Below the pieces are notes generated by a model. That model made no database searches, was not told where the DNA came from, and saw only the letters and a program-made list of their open reading frames with translations. Below, piece after piece: positions 42,779-51,578 of a DNA stretch of 64,000 bases. Position 1 is the stretch's first letter; every line of letters begins with the position of its first letter. Made by a program: the position numbers and the translations under genes. Source of the stretch: Acetobacteraceae bacterium. GTDB taxonomy: Bacteria; Pseudomonadota; Alphaproteobacteria; Acetobacterales; Acetobacteraceae. The stretch covers positions 57,295 to 121,294 of the forward strand of contig CANJJS010000004.1 of assembly GCA_947474705.1 (NCBI GenBank). The letters run 5' to 3'.

Positions 42779-43558
42779 TCAGGCCGCGGCGTCGCCCGCT
42801 TCCTTACGCGCCTGCCCCACCGCTTCCCGCGCCGCCTTCGCCATCAACCCCGAGTCGTTCGCGATCGTGCAAAGCTGAAAGCCCATCTTGATCATCCGCG
42901 CCGCGTACGACGCCGAGCCATTGTGCAGACCCGCGAACTTTCCATGCTTTTTGCACGACGCCAGCAGCTTCTCGTAAATCCCCAGGATCAGCGGTTCTTC
43001 CCGATCCAGGGTCGGAATCAGGCCCAAGGAAAGACCCATGTCGGACGGCCCGATATAGATACCGCTGATCCCCGGCACGCTCAGGATTTCGTCGATGTTA
43101 TCGATGCCGTCCTGCGTCTCGATCATCGGAATGATCAGAATTTCGCCATTGGCGATCCGCTGATACGGCGTGTCCGTCCCATAAGCGCCGGCACGAATCG
43201 GACCGTTGGAACGTTTGCCCAAAGGCGGATACAGGCACGCGTCGGCCAGCGCCTTCGCCTCGGCCGCGTTGTTCACCATCGGGCAGATGATGCCCCAGGC
43301 CCCGCCGTCGAGCGCCTTGCCGATGATCCCCGGCTCGTTCCAGGGCACGCGCACCAGCGGCGTGATCGGATACTTGTCCATTGCCTGGAAGCACTGGACC
43401 ATCGACTGGTAGTCCTGCACGCCGTGCTGCATATCGACCGTCACGGCATCCCAGCCGCACTGCGCCATCACCTCGGCCGAGAAGCCGGAGGGGATCGCCA
43501 GCCAGCCGCACAGGTTGGCTTTACCCGCGTCGAGGCGGGCCTTCAGTTTGTTCGCCAT
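42779..43558 (-). CDS. HpcH/HpaI family aldolase
   Basis: 259 residues of the class II pyruvate-dependent aldolase family (4-hydroxy-2-oxoheptanedioate aldolase, 2-keto-3-deoxy-sugar-acid aldolase). AVTVDMQHGVQDYQS holds the catalytic histidine, LVRVPWNEPGIIGKALD the arginine, and IPMIETQDGIDNIDE and GPSDMGLSLG the metal-binding acidic residues. It could cleave the 2-keto-3-deoxy acid made by the UxaA-type enzyme 2 kb away, though the two are not one operon. A GGGAAAA site precedes the ATG. Confidence 0.9.
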   Translation of the reverse strand: MANKLKARLDAGKANLCGWLAIPSGFSAEVMAQCGWDAVTVDMQHGVQDYQSMVQCFQAMDKYPITPLVRVPWNEPGIIGKALDGGAWGIICPMVNNAAEAKALADACLYPPLGKRSNGPIRAGAYGTDTPYQRIANGEILIIPMIETQDGIDNIDEILSVPGISGIYIGPSDMGLSLGLIPTLDREEPLILGIYEKLLASCKKHGKFAGLHNGSASYAARMIKMGFQLCTIANDSGLMAKAAREAVGQARKEAGDAAA

Positions 43559-43630
43559 AAGAACGGTTTTCCCATCGCCAAAGAGGTCCGCACGCTAAGC
43601 GCGGGGTCCGGACCCGTCAACGCGGCGGGA

Positions 43631-44779
43631 TCACGCTTTTCCCACGGAGGTCAGCGCGTCCCGCACGGCGGTCACGATGCGGTCCTGAAGGTCTTCGGAC
43701 AAATACGGATGCATCGGCAGGCTCAGCACTTCGCCCGCCAGTTGCTCCGCGGCGGGCAGGCCGTTGCCGGCGATCGGAAAGGATTTATAGGCGGTCTGCT
43801 GGTGCACCGCCTTCGGATAGTAAATCGCCGTCGGAATGCCCGCGTTCTTCAACGCCGCCGCGACGGCATCGCGATCGTGGCCCGGCAGCCGCAGCGTGTA
43901 TTGCGCCCATACCGACGTCATGTCCTTCGGCACGCGAGGCACCACCGCCACGTCCTCCAGCAGCGCGTTATACCTGGCGGCAATTCGCTCCCGCGCGACG
44001 ATCTCGTCTGGGAAGATTTTCAGCTTTTCGATCAGAACCGCCGCCTGGATCGTGTCCATGCGTCCGTTCATGCCGATGCGGACATTGTCGTATTTGTCGG
44101 TGCCTTGTCCATGGACCCGTAACGATTGCAACACCTCGACCAGCTCGGCATCGTCCGTGAAAATCGCGCCGCCGTCGCCGTAACAACCCAGGGGTTTGGC
44201 GGGGAAGAAACTGGTGGAGGTGGCGTCGCCGAAAACCCCCATCGACCGCCCTTTGTACGTCGCCCCGAAGCTTTGCGCGGCGTCGCACAGGACCCACAGA
44301 CCCTCGTTGGCGCAGATTGGCAGGATCGCGTCGTAGTCGGCGGGCTGCCCGAAGAGATCGACCGGGATCGCGCCCACCGGCCGCAGGCCAAGCGCGCGCG
44401 CGGTCTCGATGGCCTGGGTTAAGCTCGCCGGGTCCATGTTGAACGTGTCAGGGAAGGAATCGACGAAGACCGGCGTGGCGCCGACGAGCGCGACGACCTC
44501 GGCGGTCGCGGCGAAGGTGAAGGTCGGGCACAGCACCGCGTCGCCCGGTTTGACGCCCTTGGCCATCAGCACCAGCGACAGCGCATCGGTGCCATTGCCG
44601 CAGGACACGGTGTATTTGGCGCCGCAAAACGCGGAGAGATCGTCTTCCAGCGTCCGCACTTCGGGGCCCAGAATATACTGGCCGTGATGGACGACGCGCA
44701 GCACCGCCTCATCCACCGTCGCGCCAAGACGGCGGCGTTGCGCGGCGAGGTCGATGAAGGGAATGGAGTCGTTGGGCAT
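43631..44779 (-). CDS. DegT/DnrJ/EryC1 family aminotransferase
   Basis: A 382-residue PLP-dependent sugar aminotransferase. SCGNGTDALSLVLMAKGVKPG is the cofactor phosphate region, WVLCDAAQSFGATYKGR contains the PLP-binding aspartate and SFFPAKPLGCYGDGGAI the Schiff-base lysine. It resembles WbpE-type enzymes that aminate a UDP-3-keto or 4-keto sugar for LPS O-antigen or glycoproteins. AGAGGAAA precedes the ATG. It lies 58 bases after the MmcQ-like gene and kdsA on the same strand. Confidence 0.92.
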   Translation of the reverse strand: MPNDSIPFIDLAAQRRRLGATVDEAVLRVVHHGQYILGPEVRTLEDDLSAFCGAKYTVSCGNGTDALSLVLMAKGVKPGDAVLCPTFTFAATAEVVALVGATPVFVDSFPDTFNMDPASLTQAIETARALGLRPVGAIPVDLFGQPADYDAILPICANEGLWVLCDAAQSFGATYKGRSMGVFGDATSTSFFPAKPLGCYGDGGAIFTDDAELVEVLQSLRVHGQGTDKYDNVRIGMNGRMDTIQAAVLIEKLKIFPDEIVARERIAARYNALLEDVAVVPRVPKDMTSVWAQYTLRLPGHDRDAVAAALKNAGIPTAIYYPKAVHQQTAYKSFPIAGNGLPAAEQLAGEVLSLPMHPYLSEDLQDRIVTAVRDALTSVGKA

Positions 44780-44837
44780 CGGACGATTTCCTCTGGGAGT
44801 GCCGGAGCCCGTCTTGTTCTGGGCCTGTTGGCGCGGG

Positions 44838-45215
44838 TTAGGCCAGATTTTCCGGTTCGGAAAGTGGGAGGTAGGGATCGGGAACCATGGCGGCCAAACG
44901 TTTCGGTGCCGTCATGCGATAGCTCCGCTGGACGATCGCGGCGGCCTCGGCCCAATCCGTGGTGCAATCGAATCGCATGCCAATGCCGCCGTGACGGCCG
45001 ATATAAGGCGGAACGAAAAACCGGTCGGGCGCGGCCTGGATCAGGATGGTCTGGACGCCTCTGGGCGCTTTGCACCACACCGACAGAGGATCGTTCGACA
45101 TCGCGAAGATCTTACCTTGCACCCGGAATGTCGGGATGGACCAGGTTTCTCGCTCCTCGGCTTCGGGCAACGCCAGGCAAATCGCGCGCAGCCGGTCGAG
45201 GCCGGTGGGGGTCAT
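44838..45215 (-). CDS. MmcQ/YjbR family DNA-binding-like protein
   Basis: A 125-residue MmcQ/YjbR (DUF419) protein. [31 protein letters not shown] and [19 protein letters not shown] are the family blocks. The fold resembles the double-wing of CyaY/MotA-like domains; function is not established. Start at 45215 overlaps the stop of kdsA by four bases (ATGA), so translation is coupled. The very long frame upstream of it belongs to the antisense of kdsA and was rejected. Confidence 0.88.
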   Translation of the reverse strand: MTPTGLDRLRAICLALPEAEERETWSIPTFRVQGKIFAMSNDPLSVWCKAPRGVQTILIQAAPDRFFVPPYIGRHGGIGMRFDCTTDWAEAAAIVQRSYRMTAPKRLAAMVPDPYLPLSEPENLA

Positions 45216-46048
45216 CCGGCCTTCGTCAGATCGTCGTAAGCTTTCAGCCGCGAGATCAAGGCGGGCATCTCGCGCAGGACGATCATGTTCGGGCCGTCGC
45301 TGGGTGCCTTGTCCGGGTCCTGATGCGTCTCGATGAAGACCGCCGCGGCACCCACGGCCAATGCGGCGCGCGCCAGCACGGGCGCGTATTCCCGCTGTCC
45401 GCCCGACGATCCGCCCAGGCCGCCTGGCTGCTGGACGGAATGGGTCGCGTCGAACACCACCGGGTATCCGGTCGCCGCCATGATCGGCAAAGACCGCATG
45501 TCCGACACCAGAGTATTGTATCCAAAACTGGCGCCACGCTCGCACAGCAGGATGTTCCGGTTGCCGGTGCTGGCGATCTTGGCGGCGACATGGGTCATAT
45601 CCCAAGGTGCCAGGAACTGCCCTTTCTTCACGTTGATCGCCTTCCCGGTCTCCCCGGCCGCGATCAACAGATCGGTCTGGCGGCACAAAAACGCCGGGAT
45701 TTGCAGCACGTCCACCACCGCCGCGGCGGGCGCGCACTGATCGGCGGCATGCACATCCGTCAGCACCGGCAAGCCCGTCCGCTCCCGCACCTCCGCCAAA
45801 ATCTCCAGCCCCTGCGCCATCCCAATCCCCCGCTCCGCCGAGGCGCTGGTGCGGTTCGCCTTGTCGTAGCTGGACTTGTAAATGACCGGGACCCCGGTCG
45901 TGTCCCGCAGGGATCGCAGCGCATCGGCCATTTCCAGCGCGTGCGCGCGGGACTCGATCTGGCACGGACCCGCGATCAGCACGAAAGGCCGCCGATTGCC
46001 GATCTCGATCCCGCCGACCCGCACGATCCGTTGTTCCACGTCGCCCAT
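45212..46048 (-). CDS. kdsA: 3-deoxy-8-phosphooctulonate (KDO-8-P) synthase, metal-dependent type
   Basis: A 278-residue TIM-barrel enzyme condensing arabinose 5-phosphate and PEP into KDO-8-P for [22 protein letters not shown] contains the metal-binding cysteine of class II enzymes (class I has Asn there). The other ligands fit: His in [12 protein letters not shown], Glu in [12 protein letters not shown] and a following Asp. [11 protein letters not shown] and DVHAADQC are conserved substrate loops. GAGGTGAGG precedes the ATG. It opens the kdsA / MmcQ / DegT run. Confidence 0.96.
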   Translation of the reverse strand: MGDVEQRIVRVGGIEIGNRRPFVLIAGPCQIESRAHALEMADALRSLRDTTGVPVIYKSSYDKANRTSASAERGIGMAQGLEILAEVRERTGLPVLTDVHAADQCAPAAAVVDVLQIPAFLCRQTDLLIAAGETGKAINVKKGQFLAPWDMTHVAAKIASTGNRNILLCERGASFGYNTLVSDMRSLPIMAATGYPVVFDATHSVQQPGGLGGSSGGQREYAPVLARAALAVGAAAVFIETHQDPDKAPSDGPNMIVLREMPALISRLKAYDDLTKAG

Positions 46049-46352
46049 GCCTCACCTCGTGTCACGCCGCGTCAAGATCATCCGCGATGGCCGGCGGTCC
46101 CGGCAAGAGGGGCCGGATGCGATGGCCACAAGGCGTGTAGCCCAAAAGCCACAGGAGAGCATGCGTTTCCGATGCCGTGCCGCCACGTCGCCAATTCGGA
46201 ATGATATCCTATTTCACCCTATCTTCCAAAGCTTGTTTGATCAACCTGCCGGGATTTCCCCCCGATCCCGCCCCCTTCGGGTTGCCACCCCCGGCCTTCG
46301 GCTGCTAGCGGCGGAAACCCTCCTTCGGGTTGGTGAAACAGGCGGAGCGTTC
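46049..46352. other. Gene-free leader with several short hairpins
   Basis: 304 bases between the divergent starts of kdsA and the CHAP protein gene. The right half (46250-46345) is C-rich with three CTTCGG-type stem-loops, including AACCC-TCCTTC-GGGTT, close to the CHAP start. It may shape the mRNA leader, but it matches no riboswitch class I know. The AT-richer stretch near 46205-46240 is a plausible promoter zone; no confident -35/-10 pair was found. Confidence 0.4.
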
Positions 46353-47411
46353 ATGCGGCGAGGACGGGCCTTTACCATCGCGATGACCGGCATTGTGGCG
46401 GCATGGACACAGGCCGCCCCGGCCTGGGCGCAGACACGCGCCACCCAACCCGGAACGACCGTTCGCATTGAAGCCGTGGACGCGCTGATCGCCCAGACCG
46501 TTCCGCGCAAACCCTCCGAACTCAACACACCCCGCCTTCGCGCGGCCGCGTTGGCACGAAGGCCCGGCCCGGCAATCACACCGCAAACACCGGTACAACT
46601 CACGTTTTTCGGCAACAGCACGTCCTGGACCCTGCCCGAGGAAACACCGTCGTCCATTCCGGGCGCGACCGGGGTCCTGCAATGCGTGCCCTACGCCCGG
46701 TATATGTCCGGTATCTCGATTTACGGCGACGCCTGGACCTGGTGGGAAAAGGCGGCGGGGATCTTCGCGCGCGGCAACCACCCGGAACCCGGCGCCGTCC
46801 TCTCCTTCCCCGGCACCGATCGCATGCCCCTGGGCCATGTCGCGGTGGTCCACCGCATCCTTGGCCCCCGGAAGATCCTGATCGACCATGCCAACTGGCC
46901 AACCGCGACGATCCTGCACGGCGCGATTTCCCGCGACATGCTGGTCGTGGACGTGTCCCCGGCCAACGATTGGTCCGAAGTGCGCGTGCAGTTCGGCGAA
47001 GGCGGCGGCCTCGGTTCGGTCTACCCGGCCAACGGCTTCATCTACGGCTGGTCGGAAACCGGCGCCCGCATCGCCCGCCCGCGCTACGCCCTGGACACCA
47101 TCCCCGAGGCCGCGCTGGGTCCGAGCTGGCGCATGTTCAACGCGATCTCCTACGTCTGGGCCTTGCCCCCGGCGGCGCGCGACAAAGCCTACGCCGCGGC
47201 CGGAGTCATCCCCAACCGTCCCGCCGCCAATCCCGCATTGGCCGCGAACACCCGAGGCCGCCCGATGTTGACGCTAGGGCCGCTCGGATCGGGCTTGCTG
47301 GGATCGACTCTCGGCGGTGGCGGCACGGTGCGAACACTCGGCTTCCAGCGGCTGGAACTGGGACCAGGCGGCCGGCCGCGTCCGGGATTCAATCGTTTCG
47401 TCATGCAGTAA
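46353..47411 (+). CDS. Secreted CHAP-domain protein (probable peptidoglycan amidase)
   Basis: 352 residues. A signal peptide (MRRGRAFTIAMTGIVAAWTQ, cleavage near AWA) is followed by a proline-rich linker, a CHAP domain (~105-210) with catalytic cysteine in VLQCVPYARYMSG and histidine in LGHVAVVHRI, and a Gly/Pro-rich tail (LGSTLGGGGTVRTLG). CHAP enzymes cleave peptide bonds of peptidoglycan in the periplasm. The ATG at 46353 has GCGGAG before it; the earlier open frame runs across the leader. Confidence 0.88.
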   Translation: MRRGRAFTIAMTGIVAAWTQAAPAWAQTRATQPGTTVRIEAVDALIAQTVPRKPSELNTPRLRAAALARRPGPAITPQTPVQLTFFGNSTSWTLPEETPSSIPGATGVLQCVPYARYMSGISIYGDAWTWWEKAAGIFARGNHPEPGAVLSFPGTDRMPLGHVAVVHRILGPRKILIDHANWPTATILHGAISRDMLVVDVSPANDWSEVRVQFGEGGGLGSVYPANGFIYGWSETGARIARPRYALDTIPEAALGPSWRMFNAISYVWALPPAARDKAYAAAGVIPNRPAANPALAANTRGRPMLTLGPLGSGLLGSTLGGGGTVRTLGFQRLELGPGGRPRPGFNRFVMQ

Positions 47412-47436
47412 TGCCGGAGACCGGAAATCCGCCTGG

Positions 47437-48789
47437 GTGGCGGGCGGCGCGGTGATTCGCTTTGTCGTACCCGCGACGGGTCTCTCGGTCCTGGCGCTCG
47501 CCACGTTCCTGTGGTCCCACGACCGGCACGCCTATTTCTGGTTCGTCACGCGGTTTTTCCCCAACCCCTGGGACTTTCCCTTTCTCGACCTGGATTACAT
47601 CCCGGCGGCCATCGCCTGCTGGGCCAAGGGCGTCGATGTTTACGTCGCGAACACCTGCGACTCCCTGTCGCGGGCACACGATTATTCGCCTCTCTGGCTG
47701 CGCGCGACATTCCTGCCGTTGGAAAGAGACTGGACACCGGTTTATGGCCTGGGGTTGGCGAGTCTGTTCTGCGCGTCGCTCGCGCTGCTGCCACGCCCAG
47801 GGTCATGGCGAGATTTGCGGTTTATCGTGCCGGCGGCCTTGTCCAGCAGCACGGTCTATGCCGTGGAGCGCGGCAACGTGGATCTTTTTCTGTTTCTCCT
47901 CGCGATGGCGGCCGCTGTCCTGTGGACCCGGGCCTACGCGCTGCGCCTCGCCGCCTATGCGCTGATCGTCCTGGCCGGCCTGCTGAAGTTCTATCCGCTG
48001 GCGGCGCTGGCGATCCAGACACGCGAGCGGCCGAAAGCCTTCGCCGTCGCCCTGACCCTGTCCACCGTCGCGATCGCGGCCTGCGCCATGCTGTTCCACG
48101 ACGAATTGCGGCGCATGGCGCCGAATATTCCGGCGGCGGGGTCCCCGTTCACCGATCTGTTTGGCGCCGCGCAATTGCCAGGAGGCTTCGGACGGTTCGC
48201 GCGCGCGGGGGCGCACGCGATGGGGTTCGGCGGTCCGGCGCTTCAGGCATTGCCGGAGAATGCCGTTCTGAAAAGCGCGCTGGCGGCGGGCCTGTTCGGC
48301 GGAGCAGCCTTGATCGTGGTCCGGCTCGCGTTCCATGCGCGCCTGAACGACGCCTTCGCCACCCTCTCCCCCCTGGAAACCGGGCAATGCGCGATCGCCG
48401 CGTGGACGATCTGCGGCTGTTTCGTCGCGGGTCAGAGCGTGGCGTACCGGGCGGTGTTTCTGCTGCCGCTGCTGCCGGTCCTGCTCAATCTCGCGCGCTT
48501 CCCCGGCGCCGGTGGCGCCAGGACCGCCCTTCGCGCCGCCGCCTGGTGCATCGTCGGTCTGATGTGGTGGCCGGGGCTTCGCAGCCTGGCCGGCGAAGGT
48601 AAATTCGCGGAGTTCGCCCCGCCGCCGGAAGATCTCCCTAACCTTCTGCTCTGGCTTGTCCACGAACTGGCGTGGTGGTGGTTGTTCGCGGTGCTGATGG
48701 GGCTCCTGGCGGTGTTCGTCCGGCAATCCGTGCTGCCGCGCCACCTGACCTTCATTCCCCGGGCGTGGCTGGCGAGCCCCCGGTTCTGA
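47437..48789 (+). CDS. GT87/DUF2029-like multi-pass membrane protein
   Basis: About 450 residues with roughly ten hydrophobic segments, like the DUF2029/GT87 polyprenol-dependent (mannosyl) transferases. YAVERGNVDLFLFLLAMAA matches the family pattern GQ/GNV-D after a periplasmic loop, and LAGLLKFYPLAAL follows. Two GTG codons (47437, 47452) are possible starts; the first has CGGAAA before it. It starts 25 bases after the CHAP gene on the same strand. It would extend a lipid-linked glycan in the outer leaflet; unproven. Confidence 0.7.
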   Translation: MAGGAVIRFVVPATGLSVLALATFLWSHDRHAYFWFVTRFFPNPWDFPFLDLDYIPAAIACWAKGVDVYVANTCDSLSRAHDYSPLWLRATFLPLERDWTPVYGLGLASLFCASLALLPRPGSWRDLRFIVPAALSSSTVYAVERGNVDLFLFLLAMAAAVLWTRAYALRLAAYALIVLAGLLKFYPLAALAIQTRERPKAFAVALTLSTVAIAACAMLFHDELRRMAPNIPAAGSPFTDLFGAAQLPGGFGRFARAGAHAMGFGGPALQALPENAVLKSALAAGLFGGAALIVVRLAFHARLNDAFATLSPLETGQCAIAAWTICGCFVAGQSVAYRAVFLLPLLPVLLNLARFPGAGGARTALRAAAWCIVGLMWWPGLRSLAGEGKFAEFAPPPEDLPNLLLWLVHELAWWWLFAVLMGLLAVFVRQSVLPRHLTFIPRAWLASPRF

Positions 48790-48795
48790 ACAGCG

Positions 48796-49638
48796 TCAGC
48801 CCCGCCGCCGCTCCGCCGCCACGACCGTGTTTTCGAGCAGGCAGGCAATCGTCATCGGGCCAACCCCACCGGGCACGGGCGTGATCGCCCCCGCGATGGC
48901 CGCGCAGGAGTCATAGGCCGCGTCGCCCACCAGCCGCCCCTCCGCGCGGCGGTTGATCCCCACATCGATCAGCGTCGCGCCGGGGCGAATCCAGTCGCCG
49001 GTCACCATCTCCGCCCGCCCGGTGGCCAGGATCAGGACCTCCGCGCGGCGGCATTCGCCGGGAAGATCGCGCGTGCGCGAATGCGCCAGTGTCACGGTCG
49101 CATTCGCCGCCAGCAACAAAGCCGCCATCGGGCGCCCGACGATCGCCGACCGCCCCAGCACCAGCGCCCGGGCCCCATCCAACGGGACATTCGCATGGGC
49201 CAGAAGTTTCATCACACCCAGCGGCGTGCAGGGCACCAGCGTGGCGCGGCCCGACGCCAGCCGCCCGGCGTTGACCGGATGAAACCCGTCCACATCCTTC
49301 GCCGGATCGATCGCTTCCACGATGGCAATCGAATCGATGTGCGCGGGCAACGGCAACTGCACCAGAATCCCATCCACCGCCGGGTCCGCGTTCAACGCCG
49401 CGATCCGGGCCGTCAAATCCTTTTGCGAGGTTTCCGCCGGCAGACGCAGGGTGTGCACATCGATCCCGGCCTCCGCCGCGGCTTTGTCCTTGCTCCGCAC
49501 ATAGGTCAGGCTGGCCCGATCGTCGCCGACCATCACCACCGTCAGCCCGGGCCGGAATGGCAACGCCGAGACACGAGCGGCGACCTGTGTCCGCAACGCG
49601 GCGGCCACGGTTTTTCCATCGATAATTCGCGCGGTCAT
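48796..49638 (-). CDS. folD: Bifunctional methylene-THF dehydrogenase / methenyl-THF cyclohydrolase
   Basis: A 280-residue Fol[18 protein letters not shown] holds the catalytic tyrosine and lysine, [13 protein letters not shown] the substrate site, [11 protein letters not shown] and the GRSAIVGRP Rossmann loop bind NADP, and [15 protein letters not shown] ends the protein. It supplies 10-formyl-THF for PurH and other one-carbon enzymes. The ATG overlaps the YggU stop (ATGA). It ends 6 bases from the convergent membrane protein gene. Confidence 0.97.
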   Translation of the reverse strand: MTARIIDGKTVAAALRTQVAARVSALPFRPGLTVVMVGDDRASLTYVRSKDKAAAEAGIDVHTLRLPAETSQKDLTARIAALNADPAVDGILVQLPLPAHIDSIAIVEAIDPAKDVDGFHPVNAGRLASGRATLVPCTPLGVMKLLAHANVPLDGARALVLGRSAIVGRPMAALLLAANATVTLAHSRTRDLPGECRRAEVLILATGRAEMVTGDWIRPGATLIDVGINRRAEGRLVGDAAYDSCAAIAGAITPVPGGVGPMTIACLLENTVVAAERRRG

Positions 49639-49934
49639 AACGACCTGAGTTTCTCCACCAACCGGTCCGCATCGCCGGTCACCGCCAAGGTTTTTTCCCG
49701 GTTCGCGGCACCGGAGACAATCTCGACCATCGACAAAGCACACCCCAGGGACCTGGCGAGCACGGCGCGAACAGCACGATTGGCTTTACCGTCTTCCGGC
49801 GCGTCCGTCACGCCGATCTTCAGTCTCGGGCCCGCCGCTGACTCGCCGATACCTTGCAGACCCGGCCGGCGAGATCGCGGCTGGACCTTCACCATCACGG
49901 TGACCCCCGCCGGGTGCTCGCGCCAGAACGTCAC
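49635..49934 (-). CDS. DUF167 (YggU-type) small protein
   Basis: 99 residues starting with a GTG that overlaps the YggT stop (GTGA). [33 protein letters not shown] and [18 protein letters not shown] are the DUF167 blocks. The family has a compact alpha/beta fold of unknown function, conserved beside YggT in proteobacteria. Overlaps at both ends (YggT and FolD) show a translationally coupled operon. Confidence 0.92.
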   Translation of the reverse strand: MTFWREHPAGVTVMVKVQPRSRRPGLQGIGESAAGPRLKIGVTDAPEDGKANRAVRAVLARSLGCALSMVEIVSGAANREKTLAVTGDADRLVEKLRSL

Positions 49935-50248
49935 AGCAGCAAAGGCCGCAGCGACCCGAAGACCAGCGCCTGCTCGATCCGGTGGATCAGCATCAACGCG
50001 GCCTGCAACAGCAGGATCAGAACCAGGGGGCTGAGGTCGATGCCCCCGAGGTTTGGCATCAGATTGCGGATGGGACGAAGCGCCGGTTCCGTCAGACGGT
50101 GAAAAAAGTCCGAAATCGTCCAGACCATCCGGTTGCGCGCGTCGAGCACGCCAAACGACGCCAGAGTGCCGATGATCGCGCCGATAATGACTGCCCAGGT
50201 ATAGAGCCATATCACCTGTGTCGCGAGCCAAAACAAAATCGTGATCAT
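49931..50248 (-). CDS. YggT family membrane protein
   Basis: 105 residues with two hydrophobic segments (WLYTWAVIIGAIIGTLASFG and LVLILLLQAALMLIHRIEQ) around the motif FFHRLTEPALRPIRNLMPNL, the YggT signature. YggT proteins are inner-membrane; a role in osmotic or potassium homeostasis has been suggested in the family. It is the first gene of yggT-DUF167-folD. The ribosome site is weak. Confidence 0.93.
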   Translation of the reverse strand: MITILFWLATQVIWLYTWAVIIGAIIGTLASFGVLDARNRMVWTISDFFHRLTEPALRPIRNLMPNLGGIDLSPLVLILLLQAALMLIHRIEQALVFGSLRPLLL

Positions 50249-50396
50249 ACCGCGCGTTCTCCAACAACCCGCCAGAGGCTAGCGGGCGCGATGGGGCGCC
50301 GCAACCATCGCATCCATCTGGAAACCGTTCGATGGTCACCGGCGCCAAGGGGCGGTAGAATCGGCGGGACAAAAAACATCGAGGAAACGGACGCGC

Positions 50397-51560
50397 GTGC
50401 GGCCCTGGTTCATTCTCGCCGCTCTGGCGCTCGCCCGGATCGGTTTCGGCTACCAATTTCAGACCGTGGCGACGATGGGACCCGATTTGGTGCCATTGTT
50501 TCAGCTCAGCTACACCGCGCTGGGATCGTTGATCGGTTCCTATATGCTGCTGGGCGTGTTCGCCGCGCTGCCCTTGGGATTGCTGGGCGGACGCTTCGGC
50601 GACCGCGTCGTGCTGGCTTCCGGCCTCGCGTCGATGGTCGTGGGCGCGGCGATCGACGCCCTGGCGTCGGGACCGGCGGAAATCGCGTTTGGGCGCTCGG
50701 TCGCGGGCGTGGGCGCCGTGGCGATGATCGTGCTGCAGGGCAAAATCATCGCGGATTGGTTTCCTGGGCGTCTGTTCATGGTCGGGATCAGCGTATCGGT
50801 CTGCGCCTACCCGATTGGCGTCGGCCTCGCGCAATTGATCCTGCCGCCGGTGTCGCACGCCTTCGGCTGGCAGGCGGCGTTCGCGACCAACGCTGTCGCG
50901 CCGGCTCTGGCGTTGCTGATCTTCCTCGCCAGCTACCGGCGGCCGGCGCACCTGGCGGAACGTCCGCGCGGATTTCCGTTCCCTTCGGCGCGGGAGTGCC
51001 TGTTGCTGGGAATCGCGGGGCTGATCTGGACCGCGTACACCACCGGGTATTCCGGCTATGCCTCCTACGTGCCGTCGGCGCTGGCGGCGCACGGCGACAG
51101 CCTGGCCATGATCGGTCTGGTCATGACGATCGCGACCTGGGGCAACGTGCCCGCGACGATGTGGGGCGGCGGGCTCGCGGCGCGGTTTGGCGCGCTGCGG
51201 ATTTTCCTGTTTGGCGCCGCCGCGATGTTCGTGGGCATCGCGGGCACCGCTTTGGCGGCCGGTGCCGTGTGGTGGGCGATCCTGGTGGGTGTCGTCGGCG
51301 CGATTCACCCCGGCGTCATCATGGCCGTCGGGACATTGTCCGCCCGGCCCGAACGGCGCGCGGCCGGCATGGGTCTGTTCTATTCGATCTATTATCTCGG
51401 CAATACCGCCGGTCCGGCTCTGTGCGGCTACGCGGCCGACGCGACGGGCGGACCGGAGGGCGGCATCCTCGCCGCCGCCGGCCTGTCGGCGCTGACCGTG
51501 CCGATGTATTTGCTGCACCGGAAACTGGCCCGGCATGAAACGATGCTCGCGCGGCCGTGA
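50397..51560 (+). CDS. MFS transporter (CynX/NimT-like)
   Basis: 387 residues with 12 hydrophobic segments in two halves. The cytoplasmic loop GLLGGRFGDRVVL after helix 2 is motif A, and GMGLFYSIYYLGNTAGPAL lies in the second half where the related CynX/NimT transporters have a conserved helix. It starts at a GTG with GAGGAAA before it. Substrate unknown; anion or drug efflux are both possible. Single gene, divergent from yggT. Confidence 0.87.
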   Translation: MRPWFILAALALARIGFGYQFQTVATMGPDLVPLFQLSYTALGSLIGSYMLLGVFAALPLGLLGGRFGDRVVLASGLASMVVGAAIDALASGPAEIAFGRSVAGVGAVAMIVLQGKIIADWFPGRLFMVGISVSVCAYPIGVGLAQLILPPVSHAFGWQAAFATNAVAPALALLIFLASYRRPAHLAERPRGFPFPSARECLLLGIAGLIWTAYTTGYSGYASYVPSALAAHGDSLAMIGLVMTIATWGNVPATMWGGGLAARFGALRIFLFGAAAMFVGIAGTALAAGAVWWAILVGVVGAIHPGVIMAVGTLSARPERRAAGMGLFYSIYYLGNTAGPALCGYAADATGGPEGGILAAAGLSALTVPMYLLHRKLARHETMLARP

Positions 51561-51578
51561 CCGCGCGAGAGTCAGGCG

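Noticed and set aside
46250..46345. A cobalamin or other known riboswitch before the CHAP gene
   Set aside because: None of the conserved boxes is present; only simple stem-loops are seen.
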